Below, in pieces: positions 9,594 to 22,339 of a stretch of 64,000 bases of DNA. This stretch comes from Macrotis lagotis (taxonomy: Eukaryota > Chordata > Mammalia > Peramelemorphia > Peramelidae), in assembly GCF_037893015.1 (NCBI RefSeq), contig NC_133660.1, forward strand, positions 288,955,078-289,019,077. The letters are read 5' to 3'. How positions within the stretch are numbered: the stretch's first letter is position 1; every line of letters starts with the position of its first letter. Below the pieces are notes generated by a model. That model was not told where the DNA came from. It searched no databases and saw only the letters and a list, made by a program, of their open reading frames with translations. The translations under genes were made by a program, and so were the position numbers.

Positions 9594-12500
9594 CTGGAAT
9601 TAATATTGTAGGATTTAGTAATGGAAAATTGCCCTACCATCAGGGAACCAGAGGGCAAAATAGTTATTGAAAGAATATATGGATTACCTCCAGAAAGTGA
9701 ACTCAAAATGAAAATGTCATGGAATAGCATGTCCAAATTGAAGAACTATCAGATAAAACAGAAAATCTTGCAAGCAGCTAGAAAGAAACATTTTATATAC
9801 CATGGAGCCACAGTAAGAATTACATAGGACCTGGCTACAGCATCAACATTAAGGGATTGAAGAGGCTGGAATGCTATGTTCCAAAAAGCATGGGAGCTTG
9901 GAATACAGCAAGGTATGGAGTCTCTGGCAAAACTGAGGCTTCTCTTCCAGTGGAAAAGATGGACATTAAATGAAATAAGAGATTTCCAAATTTTTCTAAT
10001 GATGAGACTAGAGCTTAATAGAAAATTTGGACTTCAAACAGGAGACCAAAGAGACAAATGAAAAGGAAAAAAAAAGGTAAAGAAAAAAAAACCTGAAAGA
10101 CTAATAACTCTAGAGAATTTTAACTCTATTAGAATTTACTTAGCCAGAAGTAATGGATACTCATGTCTTTTCTGTGACACAGATAGAATTATTTAAAAAC
10201 AATACCTCCTTAAAGGGGACAGTAAAGAGACAGGAGGATGGAAATGACTGAATGGGGTAAATCTCATTACATTAAGAGGTGCAAAAGACCTATTGCAATA
10301 GAGGAGAAGAAAGGAAGAGATGAGAACCACCTGTTTCTTACTTTCATCAGATTTGGCTTAAAGTTAATATACATACACTCAGTTAAGTTAAGAAACTTAT
10401 CTTACCTTTCAAATATTAAAGGGGAAAAGGGGAGGGGGGAAGAGGAACTAACAGAAGGAAGGGAGGAAGAAGTGGCAAATGGAAATGGGAAATAAAGGGG
10501 AAGGTATTGAATATAGGAGGGAAAATACAATGAAGGTAGTGGTATTCTGAAGCCAAATGCTGGTGACTATGGATAAAGTGAAAAAAGGAGAAAATTACAG
10601 TCTGGGGGGGGGCAATAAAGAGTGAGTAATTTTGACTTTGAATGTGAATTGGATGAATTTTCCCTTAAAACATAAGCAAATAGCAGAGTGAATTACAAAG
10701 CAGAATCTTAAAACATGCTGCTTACAAGAAACTCATTTGAAGCAAAGAGATGCATATAAAGGCAAAAGGTTGGAGCAAAATATATTTTGCTTTAGCTGAA
10801 ATGAAAAAAAGCAGGGGTAGTAATCCTTATTGCAGGCAAAGTTCTGCAAAAATAGAATTAAAAGAGATAATAAAGGAAACCATATACTCCTAAAAAGTTT
10901 TCATAGAAAATAAAGTAACTTCAATACCATGTATGCACCCAGTAGTATAGCATCAAATTCTTAGGGGAGAAGTTGAAGGAGTTACAGGAAGACATAGAAG
11001 CAAAACTCTACTGGTGGTAGACCTCAACCTCCCACTCTAAGATTTAGATAAATCTAACCATAAAATGAACAAAAAAGGAAGTTATGGAGGTAAGTAGATT
11101 GCTAGAAAACCTAGGCTTGATAGACATTTGGAGAAAATTGAATGAGGATAGAAAGAAATATTCATTTTCTTCTGCAGCACATGGCACATGCACAAAAACT
11201 GACCATGTACCTTGGCATAAAAACCTAAAAATCAATTGCAGAAAGTCAGAAATGCTGAATAAGATCACAATGCAATAAAAATTATATGCAATATTGAGCC
11301 AGGGAGGAATAGACCCAAAATTAATTGGAAGCAAATTAGCCTTAATAAAAATAACAACCTATCAGAAATCATATGATTATATCAATAAATGCTGAAAATG
11401 CTTTTGACAAAATACAGCAGTCATTCCTACTAAAATCACTAGAGAGCATAAGAATTAATGGATTGTTCCTTAGAATAATATGCAGTATCTATCTGAAACC
11501 ATCAACAGGCACTATATGCAATGAGGATAGGCTAGAGGCGTTCCCAACATGATCTTGGGTGAAAGAAGGATGGCCATTATCACCGCTACTATTCAATATT
11601 GTGTTAGAAATGTTAACTTAAGCAATAAGAGAAGAAAAAGAAATGGAAGGAATTAGAATTGGGAAGAAAAAGACAAGTCTTATTCTTTGCTGATGATATG
11701 ATGGTGTACCTAGGAATTCCCAAGAAATCTAGAAATAATTAGCAACTTTAGCAAAGTCTCAGGATATAAAATAAACCCTCATAAATTCTCAAAATTTCCA
11801 TATATGACTAGCAAGATGCAGTAGAAAGGACTAGAAAGAAAAATCCCATTCAAAGTAACGTCAGACAATATAAAATACCTGGGAGTCTACCTGCCAAGGC
11901 AGACTCAGAAACTTTTTGAAAACAATTACAAAATACTTCTCACAAAAAATAAAATCAAATTTAAATAACTGGGCAAATATCAACTTCTCAGGGATAAGCT
12001 GAGCTAATATAACAAAAATGACAATTCTGTCATAATTAATCTACTTATTTAGTACCCTAGGAATAAAAATCTCCCAAAATTACTTTAATGTGTTAGAAAA
12101 AAAATTTGTAAGTACATTCATATGGATAAAGAAAAAGTTGAGAATTTCCAGGCATTTAATGAAAAATGTCCAAAAGATGATAACTTAACCCTACCAGATC
12201 TAACATTATATTATAAATCATCAGTCATCAAAACTGTCTGGTATTGGCTAAGCAATTGAGTGGTGGATCAGTGGAATAGGCTAGGTGCAATAGCAAGAAA
12301 TACTTATAATAATCTGCTGTTTGATAAAACCAAAAAGTCCAGCCATTGGGATTAAAAACTCCTTTTTTGATAAAAAAAAACAGTTAGGAAAATTGGAAGT
12401 TAGTATGGCAGAAACTTGGATTAGACCAACATCTCACACCCTATACCATGATAATATCAAAATGGATATAGGATCAAGACATAAAAATCAATATTATAAG

Positions 12501-12772
12501 CAAACTAGGAGAAAAAGGAATAGTTTTCCTATAAAATCTATAGAAAGAAAAGAGTTCATGATAAAGGAAAAAATGGAGAATATCATTAAAAACAAACTAG
12601 ATAATTGTAGTTACATTAAATTAAAAATATTTTACATGGAAAAAAACACTGTAACCAAGCTAAAAAATATAAATTGGGAAACAATTTTTACAATTAGTAT
12701 TTCTGACAAAGGACTCATTTCTCAAATATACAGAGAACTGAATCAAATTCTTAAAAAAAAACCAAGACATTC

Positions 12773-12921
12773 ATGGGGTGGCTAGGTGGTGCAGTGGATA
12801 GAGCACCAGCCCTGGAGTCAGGAGTACCTGAGTTAAAATCTGGCCTCAGAGAATAATTACCTAGCTGTGTGGACTTGGGCAAGCCACTTAACCCCATTGC
12901 CTTGCAACCCCCCCACAAAAA
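12773..12921 (+). mobile_element. WSINE1/SINE1-type SINE nested in L1 ORF2
   Basis: Plus-strand copy (ggtggctaggtggtgcagtg ... cctagctgtgtggacttggg ... cattgccttgcaa) ending in a C-run and an A-run. A perfect 9-bp target-site duplication AAGACATTC lies at 12,764-12,772 and 12,922-12,930. It splits the L1 ORF2 remnant. Confidence 0.92.
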
Positions 12922-13891
12922 AAGACATTCCCCAATTGACAAATGGTCTAAAGTTATGCAAAGTCAATTTCCATATGAGGAAATCAAAGCAATCCAAAGT
13001 CATATGAAAAAATTGCTCTATATCACTACTTATTAGAGAAATGCAAATTAAAGCATCACGGAAAGGATAATGATCATTGTTGGAAGGGATGTGGGAAATC
13101 TGGGACTATTTCACTGTTGGTGGAGCTATGAAATCATCCAACATTTCTGGAGAGAAATTTGGAACTATGCCCAAAGGGCAATAAAAATAAGCAGACCCTT
13201 TGATCCAGCAATACCACTACTGGGTCTATACCCTGAAGAGATGATGAAAAAGGGTAAAAACATCACTTGTACAAACATATTCATAGCAGCCCTGTTTGTG
13301 GTAGCAAAGAATTGGAAATCAAGTAAATGTCTTTCAATTGGGGAATGGCTTAGAAAACTGTTGTATATGTATGTCATGGAACATTACTGTTCTAGTAGAA
13401 ACCAGGAGGGATGGGAATTCAGGGAGGGGATTTGCATGAACTGATGCTGAGTGAGATGAGCAGACCCAGCAAAACACTGTACACCCTAACAGCAATATGG
13501 GGTGATGTTCAAACTTGATGTACTTGCTCGTTCCATCAGTGCAACAACCAGGGACAATTTTGGGCTGTCTGCTATGGAGAATACCATCTGTATCCAGATA
13601 AAGAGATGTGGAGTTTGAACAAAGTTCAAGTACTATTCCCTTTAATTTAGGGAAAAAAAAAACAGATATCTTATTGTCTGATCTTGTTATCTCATATACT
13701 TTTTGTTTCTTCCTTAAGGATATGATTTCTCTCTCATCACACTCAATTTGGATCAATGTACAACATGGAAACAAAGTAAAGACTGACAGATTGCTTTCCA
13801 TTGGGGGGGATTGGGGGGAGGGAAGTAAGATTGGAGAAAAATTTCAAAACTCAATTAAAATCTTTAATAAAAAAGTGTGTGGCATGAAAGT

Positions 13892-13922
<31 letters not shown>
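13892..13922. repeat. (CA)n microsatellite
   Basis: About 15 CA repeats just past the L1 3' end. Confidence 0.95.
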
Positions 13923-13926
<4 letters not shown>

Positions 13927-13929
13927 TAT

Positions 13930-15994
13930 ATGTCATATATATTTACTTTGCTCAACAAAAGAGCACACTCCTAGTCTCACAAAGTTAGTGAAGATCAAGA
14001 TGCTGCCCCGAATTGACAGTCGAGCAAAATTATATGGCCAATGCAATCCCCTCCTCCTCCCTATCATCCCTCTCTGTGGACTCATTGTTTCGTCTTCAGA
14101 TTTACATTCTACTTGTGAAAAATCTACCCCAGCAACAAAGAAAAGAATGAAAGGTTTTCATAAAATATTACCTCACCATCCAGATGGTGAGAATAACCAT
14201 TAGGATTATAACTGTCTTATTGAAGTAACATAACTTGTCTTGGAGCACAATGTCTAGGGCAATCTACTTATCAAACAAAGAAGGCTTATGAGCTTCTTTG
14301 GAATGCAAGGCTTTTCTCAAGGGAAAAAGTCTACTATCTTTCCAGTAGTCAGTAAAAGTAATCTTATCAAAAGTTAGGAGAGTGAGCCAACTTTTTTGGA
14401 ATACAAGGACTTTCTTCTAGAAAGTTTAAGAATAAGAGTTTGTCCTTTCTTTAATATTTCTTAACCCTGAGAGGATTTCACTAGGAATACTAACCCTAAG
14501 AAGGTTTTTTGGGGAATTTTTCACTCAAAAGAACAACTGAAAAAACAAAGCAATGAAAAAACAGAATTGGATACTGTGAGTTGTGGAAGAGATTTTATCT
14601 GTTATTCATTTCAAGCCATTCATTTTAAAGTTGAGAACATGTTGCCAAGACAAATAATTCATTCAAAGGAATAAAATCTTCTATCTAAATAGAAAACTAA
14701 AACTTACTTGATGTTCTGGACCTGTCACCTATTAGGTTGAACCTAGATCAAGTTACCCGCTGTGATATGTAGCAGGTATCTTCTAAAGAGTATCCTACCT
14801 GACTCATTAAATGAAATTAAATAAAGATTCAGCTAGAATTTGTTATAGAGGAGAACTTGTGCTTTGATTGGGGGACTACAAAGATAGAATAAACCAAAAC
14901 AATCTGTAACTTAATGAAATAATGTGTACTTAGGAAAACAATAGTCAGATAAAATCAAACTATTTGAAGGCAAAAATAAATAAAACAAAATTTAAAAGAA
15001 AGAAAGAAAAAGTTAATCCCACAAAACATTTCCCTATTATTGTCTGTATTAACTTTTCCAGTGTAACAAGCCCAGTCTGACCACACTACTGAATACTAGG
15101 GAAGGTAAAATTCTAGATATAATAAAATTGCTCTCCTTGCTCTCAAGGATTTTAAATTTTTATAGGTGAAGAAGATGAATACAAAGGCTCTAATAATTCA
15201 GGAGAGTTGTGTCAAGAATTATTCAATCTTTTATTTTAATCTGAAGGAAAATATAATCCAAGCAGGATTTTGGGGGGCAAGAATTCTCAATTTGCTAATG
15301 AGTATGTTGAGGTTATTGCCCAACTTAGGCTTTGAAATTCGGAGCTACAATGGAATTCAAACCAAATGAATAGCTGAACTAAATCTGGTACCATTTCAAT
15401 GAGTATCTAGGATGGCATGGGAAGACTTGGCTGCCCTGGAGAAGCAAACTAACACAAGATAGAAGTGAAGCAGATCAAAGTTTTAATGCTTTTTAGCAAT
15501 TGGTTCAGGAAAGTGAGTATATATTATTGACTTTTCAACCTGAATAATATGAGGATAATAAGACTAAAAAAAAGATCATACAAAACAAGAGGAATATGAT
15601 TCTAAAAATAATTAAAAGGAAGTCTATCCTTTCAAGAATCTTATATATAATTGCATTATAATTAGCAGTTTTGCTATTTCCCCAAATTCAGAATTTATGT
15701 GCCTCCAAATAATGATAGCTGAAGGACCAAGATAGCCCAAGTGAGCAGAATTTTAAACTCATACATAAAGATCCTCTTTTAATTCGCTGTTTTTGAATTG
15801 TCATGTAAGACACTAATTAATTCAAAGTAAAGACACTTCCTGAAATAGTGTCTTGTGAATAATGGTAACCAAATATCTCCCCTCTCATAAGTGTGAGATT
15901 CACTATGGAAATGGACACAGACAGTAGAAGCATGGCTGTTTAGGAATACTTTTGGTCCTGGTAGAATTGGGCTCTTCTCACAATTATTGTCATT
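13930..15994. repeat. 3' flank of OR unit U2, distal part
   Basis: No gene. It aligns to 27,100-28,960 in U3 (for example gagcacactcctagtctcac with 27,470-27,500, and the ggaataaaatcttct stretch at 14,670 with 27,340), and more weakly to 42,560-44,370 in U4. This shows U2 and U3 share their downstream DNA as well as the OR. Confidence 0.7.
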
Positions 15995-15997
15995 TTT

Positions 15998-16838
15998 TCA
16001 TGTTTTTTAGAAAGATTTTATTTATTTTGGGCTTTACAATTTTTCCCCTGTTCCTGCTTCCTTCCTCCCAACCCCCCACAGAAGGCATTCTGTTAATATT
16101 TACATTGCTTCCATTGTGTACATTGATCTCAGTTGAATGTGATGAGAGAGAAACCATATCCTTAAGGCAGAAAAATAAGTAGAAGAGATAGCAAAATTGC
16201 ATAATAATATGACTTTTTTTTTTAATTGAAGGTAATAGTCTTTGGTCTTTGTTCAAACTCTACAATTCTTTCTCTGGATACAGATGGTATTCTCCATTCC
16301 AGATAGTCCAAAATTGTCCCTGGTTTTTGCGCTGATGGAATGAGCACGTCCCTCAAGGTTGATCATCGTCCCAATGTTGCTGTTGGGGTGTACAGTGTTT
16401 TTCTTGTTCTGCTCATCTTGATCAGCATCAGTTCATGCAAATCCTGAATTCCCATCCCTCCTGGTTTCTAATAGAACAATAGTGTTCTATCACATACATC
16501 TACCAGTTTGTTAAACTATTCCCCGATTGAAGGACATTCACTTAATTTCCAATTCTTTCCCAACACAAACAGGGCTGCTATGAATATTTTTGTCCAAGTG
16601 ATGTTTTTACCATTTTCTCATAATCTCCTCAGGGTACAGACCCAGTAGTGGTATTGCTGGATCAAAGGGTATGCTCATTTTTGTTGCTCTTTGGGCATAA
16701 TTTCAAATTTCTCTCCAGAAAAGTTGGATGAGTTCGCAGCTCCACCCACAATGTATTATTGCCCCAGATTTCCCACATCCCTTGCAACATTGATCATTGT
16801 CCTTTCTGGTCATATTGGCCAGTCTGAGAGGTCACAGT
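15998..16838 (-). mobile_element. L1 3' fragment (5'-truncated)
   Basis: Reverse-strand match to the L1 end at about 13,060-13,876: 3' UTR, the ORF2 C-terminal region (the reversed phrase ggtacagacccagtagtggt corresponds to the FDPAIPLLGLYPEE segment) and the 3' tail at the low-coordinate end. It interrupts the U2 flank at a place that is continuous in U3 (about 28,940-28,960) and U4 (about 44,360). TCACAATTATT at about 15,978-15,988 and TCACAGTTACT at about 16,833-16,843 look like an imperfect target-site duplication. Confidence 0.85.
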
Positions 16839-18009
16839 TACTTTCTAAGGATGAAGCTACACTTTTTAAGGAACTGCTCATGCTGTTGCCCCTATGAGCC
16901 AAGTGACTACTGGAAAGCTCAGTCACCTAGGCTTTCTTTGTCTGTTCCTACTTTAAACTCATCTCTCAAGAAGAAAGACTGATTTCTTCCTTACTCATAG
17001 AACTCTCAGGTACTGTTATCCTCTGAATTCCCTCACTGAACATTTTCCTTTTAAGTCATGATCTTGTCCTTTGGCAAATTGTTCTTTTATAGAACACTAT
17101 AGCCTAATTAGATGAAAAAAACCAAGAAATTCCAATGGGCCCTTCTTGTGCTAAGAGCATTTTCTCCTTCAAGAACAGGGTTTTCCTTACATTGCAATAT
17201 CCATTTTCAAATTCTAGAGTTCACTTATATTCCTCAAGATGCCTCCATGCTCAAAAGATTGTTTAGAGAATTATATCTCACTGTTTAAAAGGGCAGCAAA
17301 GTATAATGATTGAAGTTCCTTCTAATCCATCTGGGTTATATGAAGGACTCTTGTTACAGAGGTCAAAACAGGAAGAGTAACAAGGTATAGACAAAACATT
17401 TCATTTTCAATGGCTCTTTAAGAACTCATTACTTTTGCTAAGTAATTTTCCCATGTTCTCTAATGTTATCAGTTGGTCTAGGGGGAAACAATTTTATAAA
17501 GAATCTCTTTAAAAATTACCAAGTATAAACTCAAAAGCAAAGCAAAGGTTAAAAGAATTATAGAAGGCGCCATGAAGATGGTGACAATTGAACTAAGTTT
17601 TGAAAAGGGACTGCATTTTAAACAACTAAAGGCTTAAGAGTCACTTCTATCACATAAAAGAATAATGATAAGGTCATGTATGTAAGAAGTCAGAGTTAGT
17701 TCTTGAAGAAAATAAATCCAACCACATACAGGAAAATCAAAGAAATTGGGTCCCATGTAAATAATTCATATTCCTGTCCCAATTTTAATCCATTGTTTCA
17801 GATTCATGGCCAAATATATAATTAAAAGATATATTTTATGGGGCCACTAGAAGCATCTAAACAATGCACAACAAAAATATTAAATGATTCCTTTGTTGAA
17901 ATGAAACTATTATCTATTATCTATTATCTATTCTGGGGCTTGTTTTTTATCTTTATAAACGAACCATTAACAATTAAATTGACATATAGACTAGTTGTTC
18001 ACACATTCT
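16839..18009. repeat. 3' flank of OR unit U2, proximal part
   Basis: Non-coding, aligned to 28,960-30,302 (U3) and 44,370-45,505 (U4), and in its right half to 1,160-2,053 (U1). Contains a short (TATC)n run at 17,908-17,932. At 17,946-17,951 the minus-strand poly(A) hexamer of the other copies reads GATAAA. Confidence 0.65.
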
Positions 18010-18978
18010 CTAACTTTCTAATTTTCTCAGCATGATCATTTCCATTTTGGGGGGGAACAGGGCAATTTTTATTATCCTACATAATGCAGCCTTAATTTTC
18101 ATGTTTCGCAGACTATAAATAATGGGATTCATGAATGGAGGCAATATCGTGTAGGTCATTGAAATCAGAAGATTCTGGACTGGTGAAGTGTCTGATAAAG
18201 GACCTAAGACTGTGACAATGCCAGCAAGAAGGAACAGGACGAGAATAATCAATTGTGGTGAACAGGTAGACAATGCTTTGTGGCGTCCTTCCTCAGAGGG
18301 CATTTTAAATACAGTGGAGAATATATAAGCATAAGATATAATTAAAAAACAGAAACAGAATAAATCTAAAGTTGAAATGATGGCAAGGAGAACATACTCA
18401 GTATCACGAACCTCAGAAGATAAGACCCTCAGGACGTGAGGGATATCACAAAAAAACTGATTTATCATATTAGACCCTGAGAAAGGCAAACGAAACATGT
18501 TTCCTGTATGTACAGCAGAACAGATAAACCCACTGACCCATGAACCAATTGCCACCCAAAGACAGCGGAGTGGTGTCATGGTGACCTCATAATGCAAGGG
18601 ATGGCAGATGGCCACAAAGCGGTCATAGGACATAGCCACGAGCAAAGCAAATTCTGTTCCAGAAAAGAAGATAATGAAGAAAACCTGAGCAGCACAGCCT
18701 AGAAGAGAAATAGATTGATTACCTGTCAGGGAATTGACAATGAATTTGGGAAGAGTGACAGAGATATAGCCAAGATCCAATAGGGATAAGTTGCTCAGGA
18801 AAAAATACATTGGAGAATGAAGGTGTGGGTCAGTGACAATGGCAGTGAAAGTGAGGAGATTGCCCGTCAGGGCTACAATATATATCAGCAAGAAAAAAAC
18901 TGCATGTAAAATCTGAAGTTCTCGAATTCTTGAAAAATCCATAAGGAAGAATTCCATGATAATGGTACAATTTCTCAT
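18010..18978 (-). CDS. Olfactory receptor, family 14-like (U2 copy)
   Basis: Class II odorant receptor of 322 aa, seven-helix GPCR, single coding exon. Landmarks: N-glycosylation site NCT (3-5), TM1 GN (39-40), LHSPMYFFL (53-61), C95, MSYDRFVAIC (116-125), FFCDIP in the second extracellular loop (175-180), ISY (214-216), KALSTCS (234-240), PPFMNPIIYSLRN (280-292). The frame stays open upstream to 19,350, but that extension translates an (AC)n microsatellite as CVCVCV, so MRNCT at 18,978 is taken as the start, with MSYRNPEN at 19,002 as an in-frame alternative. It is closest to the U3 copy (about nine in ten residues identical by eye). It looks intact and probably functional. Ligand unknown. 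Confidence 0.95.
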   Translation of the reverse strand: MRNCTIIMEFFLMDFSRIRELQILHAVFFLLIYIVALTGNLLTFTAIVTDPHLHSPMYFFLSNLSLLDLGYISVTLPKFIVNSLTGNQSISLLGCAAQVFFIIFFSGTEFALLVAMSYDRFVAICHPLHYEVTMTPLRCLWVAIGSWVSGFICSAVHTGNMFRLPFSGSNMINQFFCDIPHVLRVLSSEVRDTEYVLLAIISTLDLFCFCFLIISYAYIFSTVFKMPSEEGRHKALSTCSPQLIILVLFLLAGIVTVLGPLSDTSPVQNLLISMTYTILPPFMNPIIYSLRNMKIKAALCRIIKIALFPPKMEMIMLRKLES

Positions 18979-19034
18979 GTTTTCTGGGTTCCTGTAACTC
19001 ATCTCGAAACAATATAAGTAGTAGATATCACATT

Positions 19035-19054
19035 CTAAAAGGAGAACACAGAAG
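19035..19054 (-). other. Candidate 3' splice acceptor upstream of OR U2
   Basis: Minus strand CTTCTGTGTTCTCCTTTTAG ending 56 nt before the ATG, the same arrangement as in U1 and U4. Confidence 0.55.
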
Positions 19055-19276
19055 TAATTTTTTTTTTTAAAATAGAAAGACACTTCATTGTAATCTTTTT
19101 TACTCACTATGTTAGAGAGACAATCAAAACTTTTAACAGGCCATAGTATGAATTGTGATTCTACCATAACAATCTTTAGTTTGCAAATTGAATACATCTG
19201 TTCCATCATGCAAACTGTGTCTCCTTGAAGTGCCTTAGTGAACAGGATTCCCATTCTTAACTTTCCCTTCCCAAAG

Positions 19277-19277
<1 letters not shown>

Positions 19278-19308
<31 letters not shown>
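19278..19308. repeat. (AC)n microsatellite
   Basis: About 15 AC repeats. Translated in the open frame upstream of OR U2, which argues against the long N-terminal extension. Confidence 0.95.
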
Positions 19309-19313
<5 letters not shown>

Positions 19314-20345
19314 TCTCTACATTCCCTGGATAGATTGTCTTTTGCAACATACCAGGTCATCCAGAATCAGAACATGTATCTGTGTAATCAATGACTGATA
19401 GAATATAAATATGTATATAAATTATTGAATCCCTTCGATCACCAGACACACAGTGCTAATTAAAATTTTATTTTTCAGTGACCCTTTAGGGTCCAGGACA
19501 AAGTCAATTCCACAAACATAGGCATTTCCATTTTCCAGGATGTCAAATTTCTGGTGTCTGTTTTAGTCTCTTGGAAGTTTAGAAGTACCTATGGAACCTA
19601 TGATTTCATCAAAAGTTCCTTAAAACACAGCTGAAAGAGAGTGAATGAATTTATCACAATTTGGTGCAATCTTTAAACTGAATCACAGATTTACAGAATC
19701 AGAAATGCCTGTATTTGAGATTTCATGTGTCTAGTTCCCTAATTGTAGAAGCAGCCTGTAAAAGTTAAGAATTTCCTTGGGTTGGCAGTTGGCATAGACG
19801 GTGTGTAGCAAAGCCAGTTTATAATGTCACCTCTTCAGATTCTAAATGTTGCACTATTCTTTTGATCAACTCAATGGTATGGCTAGAATTAAAATAGGAG
19901 GTTTTTTCTTCAGAAAAAAAGGTAATTTAAAGAGTTACATTGCTGTGAATTATTTGTTGTAGTAACAAAAAAATCAACACATTGAAATGATTTTATAGTA
20001 TATATCTTTGTCCTCTTCCCTCCATTGATAATCTTCAAGCATTTGCTATAAAAACTTTTGTTTCCATTCATTTTCAAGTTTGCTATTTCAAATCTGTTTC
20101 TCACCATGATCTTATTGACTTAGTTCATTGAATTTGATGTAGTCATTCTTCTAAGCAGCTCTTTTCACCCCATATATATTCAGATTTGCTGCTATGATAA
20201 TCTTTTCCACTCTAAACTTAAACGTTTTGATTATTTAATTTTTCCCCTAGTTTTGGAACATGTAATTTTAGTGTCAGGGGATAATGCGTATTTAAGTCAG
20301 AGATACAAATGTCTAAACCATTAAAAAGAATGACAGTATCTGATT

Positions 20346-20403
20346 CTCTCTCTCTCTCTCTCTCTGTCCCCCTCCCTCTCTCTCTCTCTTTCTCCATATG
20401 TCT
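20346..20403. repeat. (TC)n microsatellite
   Basis: Interrupted TC tract, positional equivalent of 4,531-4,654. Confidence 0.9.
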
Positions 20404-22339
20404 CTCTCCGTATGTGTATGACAATAAGTGCTATATTGGCACAAAACATTCCTAAAATGTTAGATTATTCATTACTATTTCTCCTAAGGAATTCACTTTT
20501 TTGGGGTACTTACCAATAACACTTGGTGAGTGAGAGAGTAGATCTTATTCTGCTTTGTAAAACAAAATTGTTCAGTTTATTCAAGTCGGTACATCTGAAT
20601 TTTGCTGAAGTAGAGGCGCTGTCTGTTTATGTAGAAAAGAAACAATAATAATAAATAATGTTTATCTGTAACAATTTTGCAAAATTTTACAAATTTCATG
20701 CTCACACTTTAAACTCTGTGAGATCTTGCATGTATCATACACATATTATGAAAGAGAATTTGAAGCTCAGAGAGATTAAATGACATTCTCAGCTATAAAA
20801 ATTCTCTATTGTAAACTAGAAGACTTGCAGTTTTCCTTAATTCAAGTCGGCCATAATCTAATGACTTTAAAGTGGAATGGCCTATACAGAGATCAAACCT
20901 CCAAATTAGCTAAACAAATTGGCTATTCAGAAATGAAATATTAAACAGTGTTACCAGAATGAAGAGTTGTGGCATTTCTCCTTTCCAAAATATGTCTTGA
21001 TTTTGTTTTCCTTAACAAATCACAGGTATTAGACAACATCCAAAGATTATCTTTATTCTTACTAAGTAGGTTCTGTTCTCCTTTGGAACAGAGGAAGAAA
21101 GGAGTTGAAACTGTACCTTGAGAAGTTCCTTGATTTGCTGAAATATTTAGTGAACATGAGTGTGTGGAAATACAGTGGCCACTGTCCCTTGGAGAAATGT
21201 TTCTTGAAGTCCCCAGAGTTGCCAAGGTTCTAATCTTATCCTTATGAGCCACCAATTCTCTGACCATTCCTTTGAGTATAATTAGTTAAGGTAGATGTTC
21301 TTTTCTTAATGATATGGAAAAAAAGAGTTCAGACTTTAATCTTTTATGGTCCATTTGGAATTCTATAATCTATGGGGATCTTCCAAGTAGAGTTCAGTTT
21401 TGTCCAAAATGCAAATCCATTTAATCTGCTTTCTTTTATGTCTGTCTTTTACAGATGAACTTTGATCTTCATGGCAAAAATTGCAAGTGTACTGAGATCT
21501 ATATTCTTGTTGACCCACAGGCTGTCACCTATCTAGGTATGGGCATCTACATGAAGACATGCATATAAACACATGTATATTTACATATAAACCCTCAACT
21601 GCATGTGTTTGTATATATCCATACTATGTACTATGTATATGAATATGGATCCACACATGTAGATGTATGATTAAAATATGTAGATATATGAACATATACA
21701 CATCAATCTATATATGTATCTGCATATATGTGTGTGAATATGTGTGCATAGATATATATGAACTATGGGCACCAGGTATGTACTATCATTTCATGTAAAT
21801 ATGAATGGGTATTCAAAGACAGAGATCCCAATAAGATGATACTAGGTAGATTTTTATCAAATCATATTTATCTAAAATTATCCAAATTCATAGATGTATT
21901 AATTGAACGAAAGTTGGCATTGGGAGTGAGAGGCAGCCATACATTTTTAGCCATATGAAAGAGATGTATAGGCCGGATTCTTTTGTCAAGTTTATTAAAT
22001 AGGACATAATGTGATCAGAGCTGTCCATTGTGAAGACCAATTTGATAGGTAAATGTAAGTTGAACTGGAATGGGTAAAAGCTAGGCAGAGATAACATCCA
22101 GAAGTATATTGAAATAGGATTTTTTTGTATAGTCAGAAACATAGTCTCTACCTCAAGCAAAAATATTCTATTTGATTTATAAATCTTCAAAAAATCAGCA
22201 AGATATGTACACAGCAAATGAAATACTATTATGTGTGCATGAATATAAATATATATACACACACACACACACACACATACATGCATGAATTCACAAGCAC
22301 ATAGACATGCATTAGTGATATGGGCTACAAAGCTATATT

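Larger units (their letters stand above)
8290..13876 (+). mobile_element. L1 LINE, near full length but decayed
   Basis: Sense-strand L1 of marsupial type. About 8,290-8,890 is a relatively GC-rich 5' UTR. ORF1 remnants run about 8,895-10,060, with the RNA-binding signature RRDNLRIFWLPEN near 9,382-9,415 and a C-terminal domain piece at 9,620-10,040. ORF2 remnants run about 10,620-13,480: endonuclease CLQETHL near 10,720, reverse transcriptase LSPLLFNIVLEM near 11,580 and the FADD catalytic motif near 11,690, then the C-terminal region ending near 13,470. The ORF2 sequence between endonuclease and RT is shortened near 11,340-11,370. The 3' UTR ends about 13,876 with TTTAATAAAAAAG. Many stops and shifts; inactive. 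Two SINEs are nested in it. Confidence 0.9.
19055..22317. repeat. 5' flank of OR unit U2
   Basis: Collinear with 3,091-6,447 of U1, block by block: the stretch after the OR, the (AC)n at 19,278-19,308, the tttatttttcagtgaccctt phrase at 19,467, the (TC)n tract at 20,346-20,403, an old MIR-like piece at about 20,690-20,860 and an A/T-rich tract at 21,540-21,760. It ends in (TATA)/(CA)n at 22,241-22,277. No gene. Confidence 0.7.

Noticed and set aside
12321-12785. 154-residue open frame
   Set aside because: It is part of the decayed L1 ORF2 and runs into a nested SINE; not a host gene.
13334-13988. Open frames of 124-155 residues on both strands
   Set aside because: L1 3' region and its antisense; the frames cross the L1 3' UTR and a (CA)n tract.
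18979-19350. 124-residue N-terminal extension of OR U2 (446-residue open frame)
   Set aside because: It translates an (AC)n microsatellite as CVCVCV and crosses a conserved splice acceptor; family ORs are about 310-325 residues.
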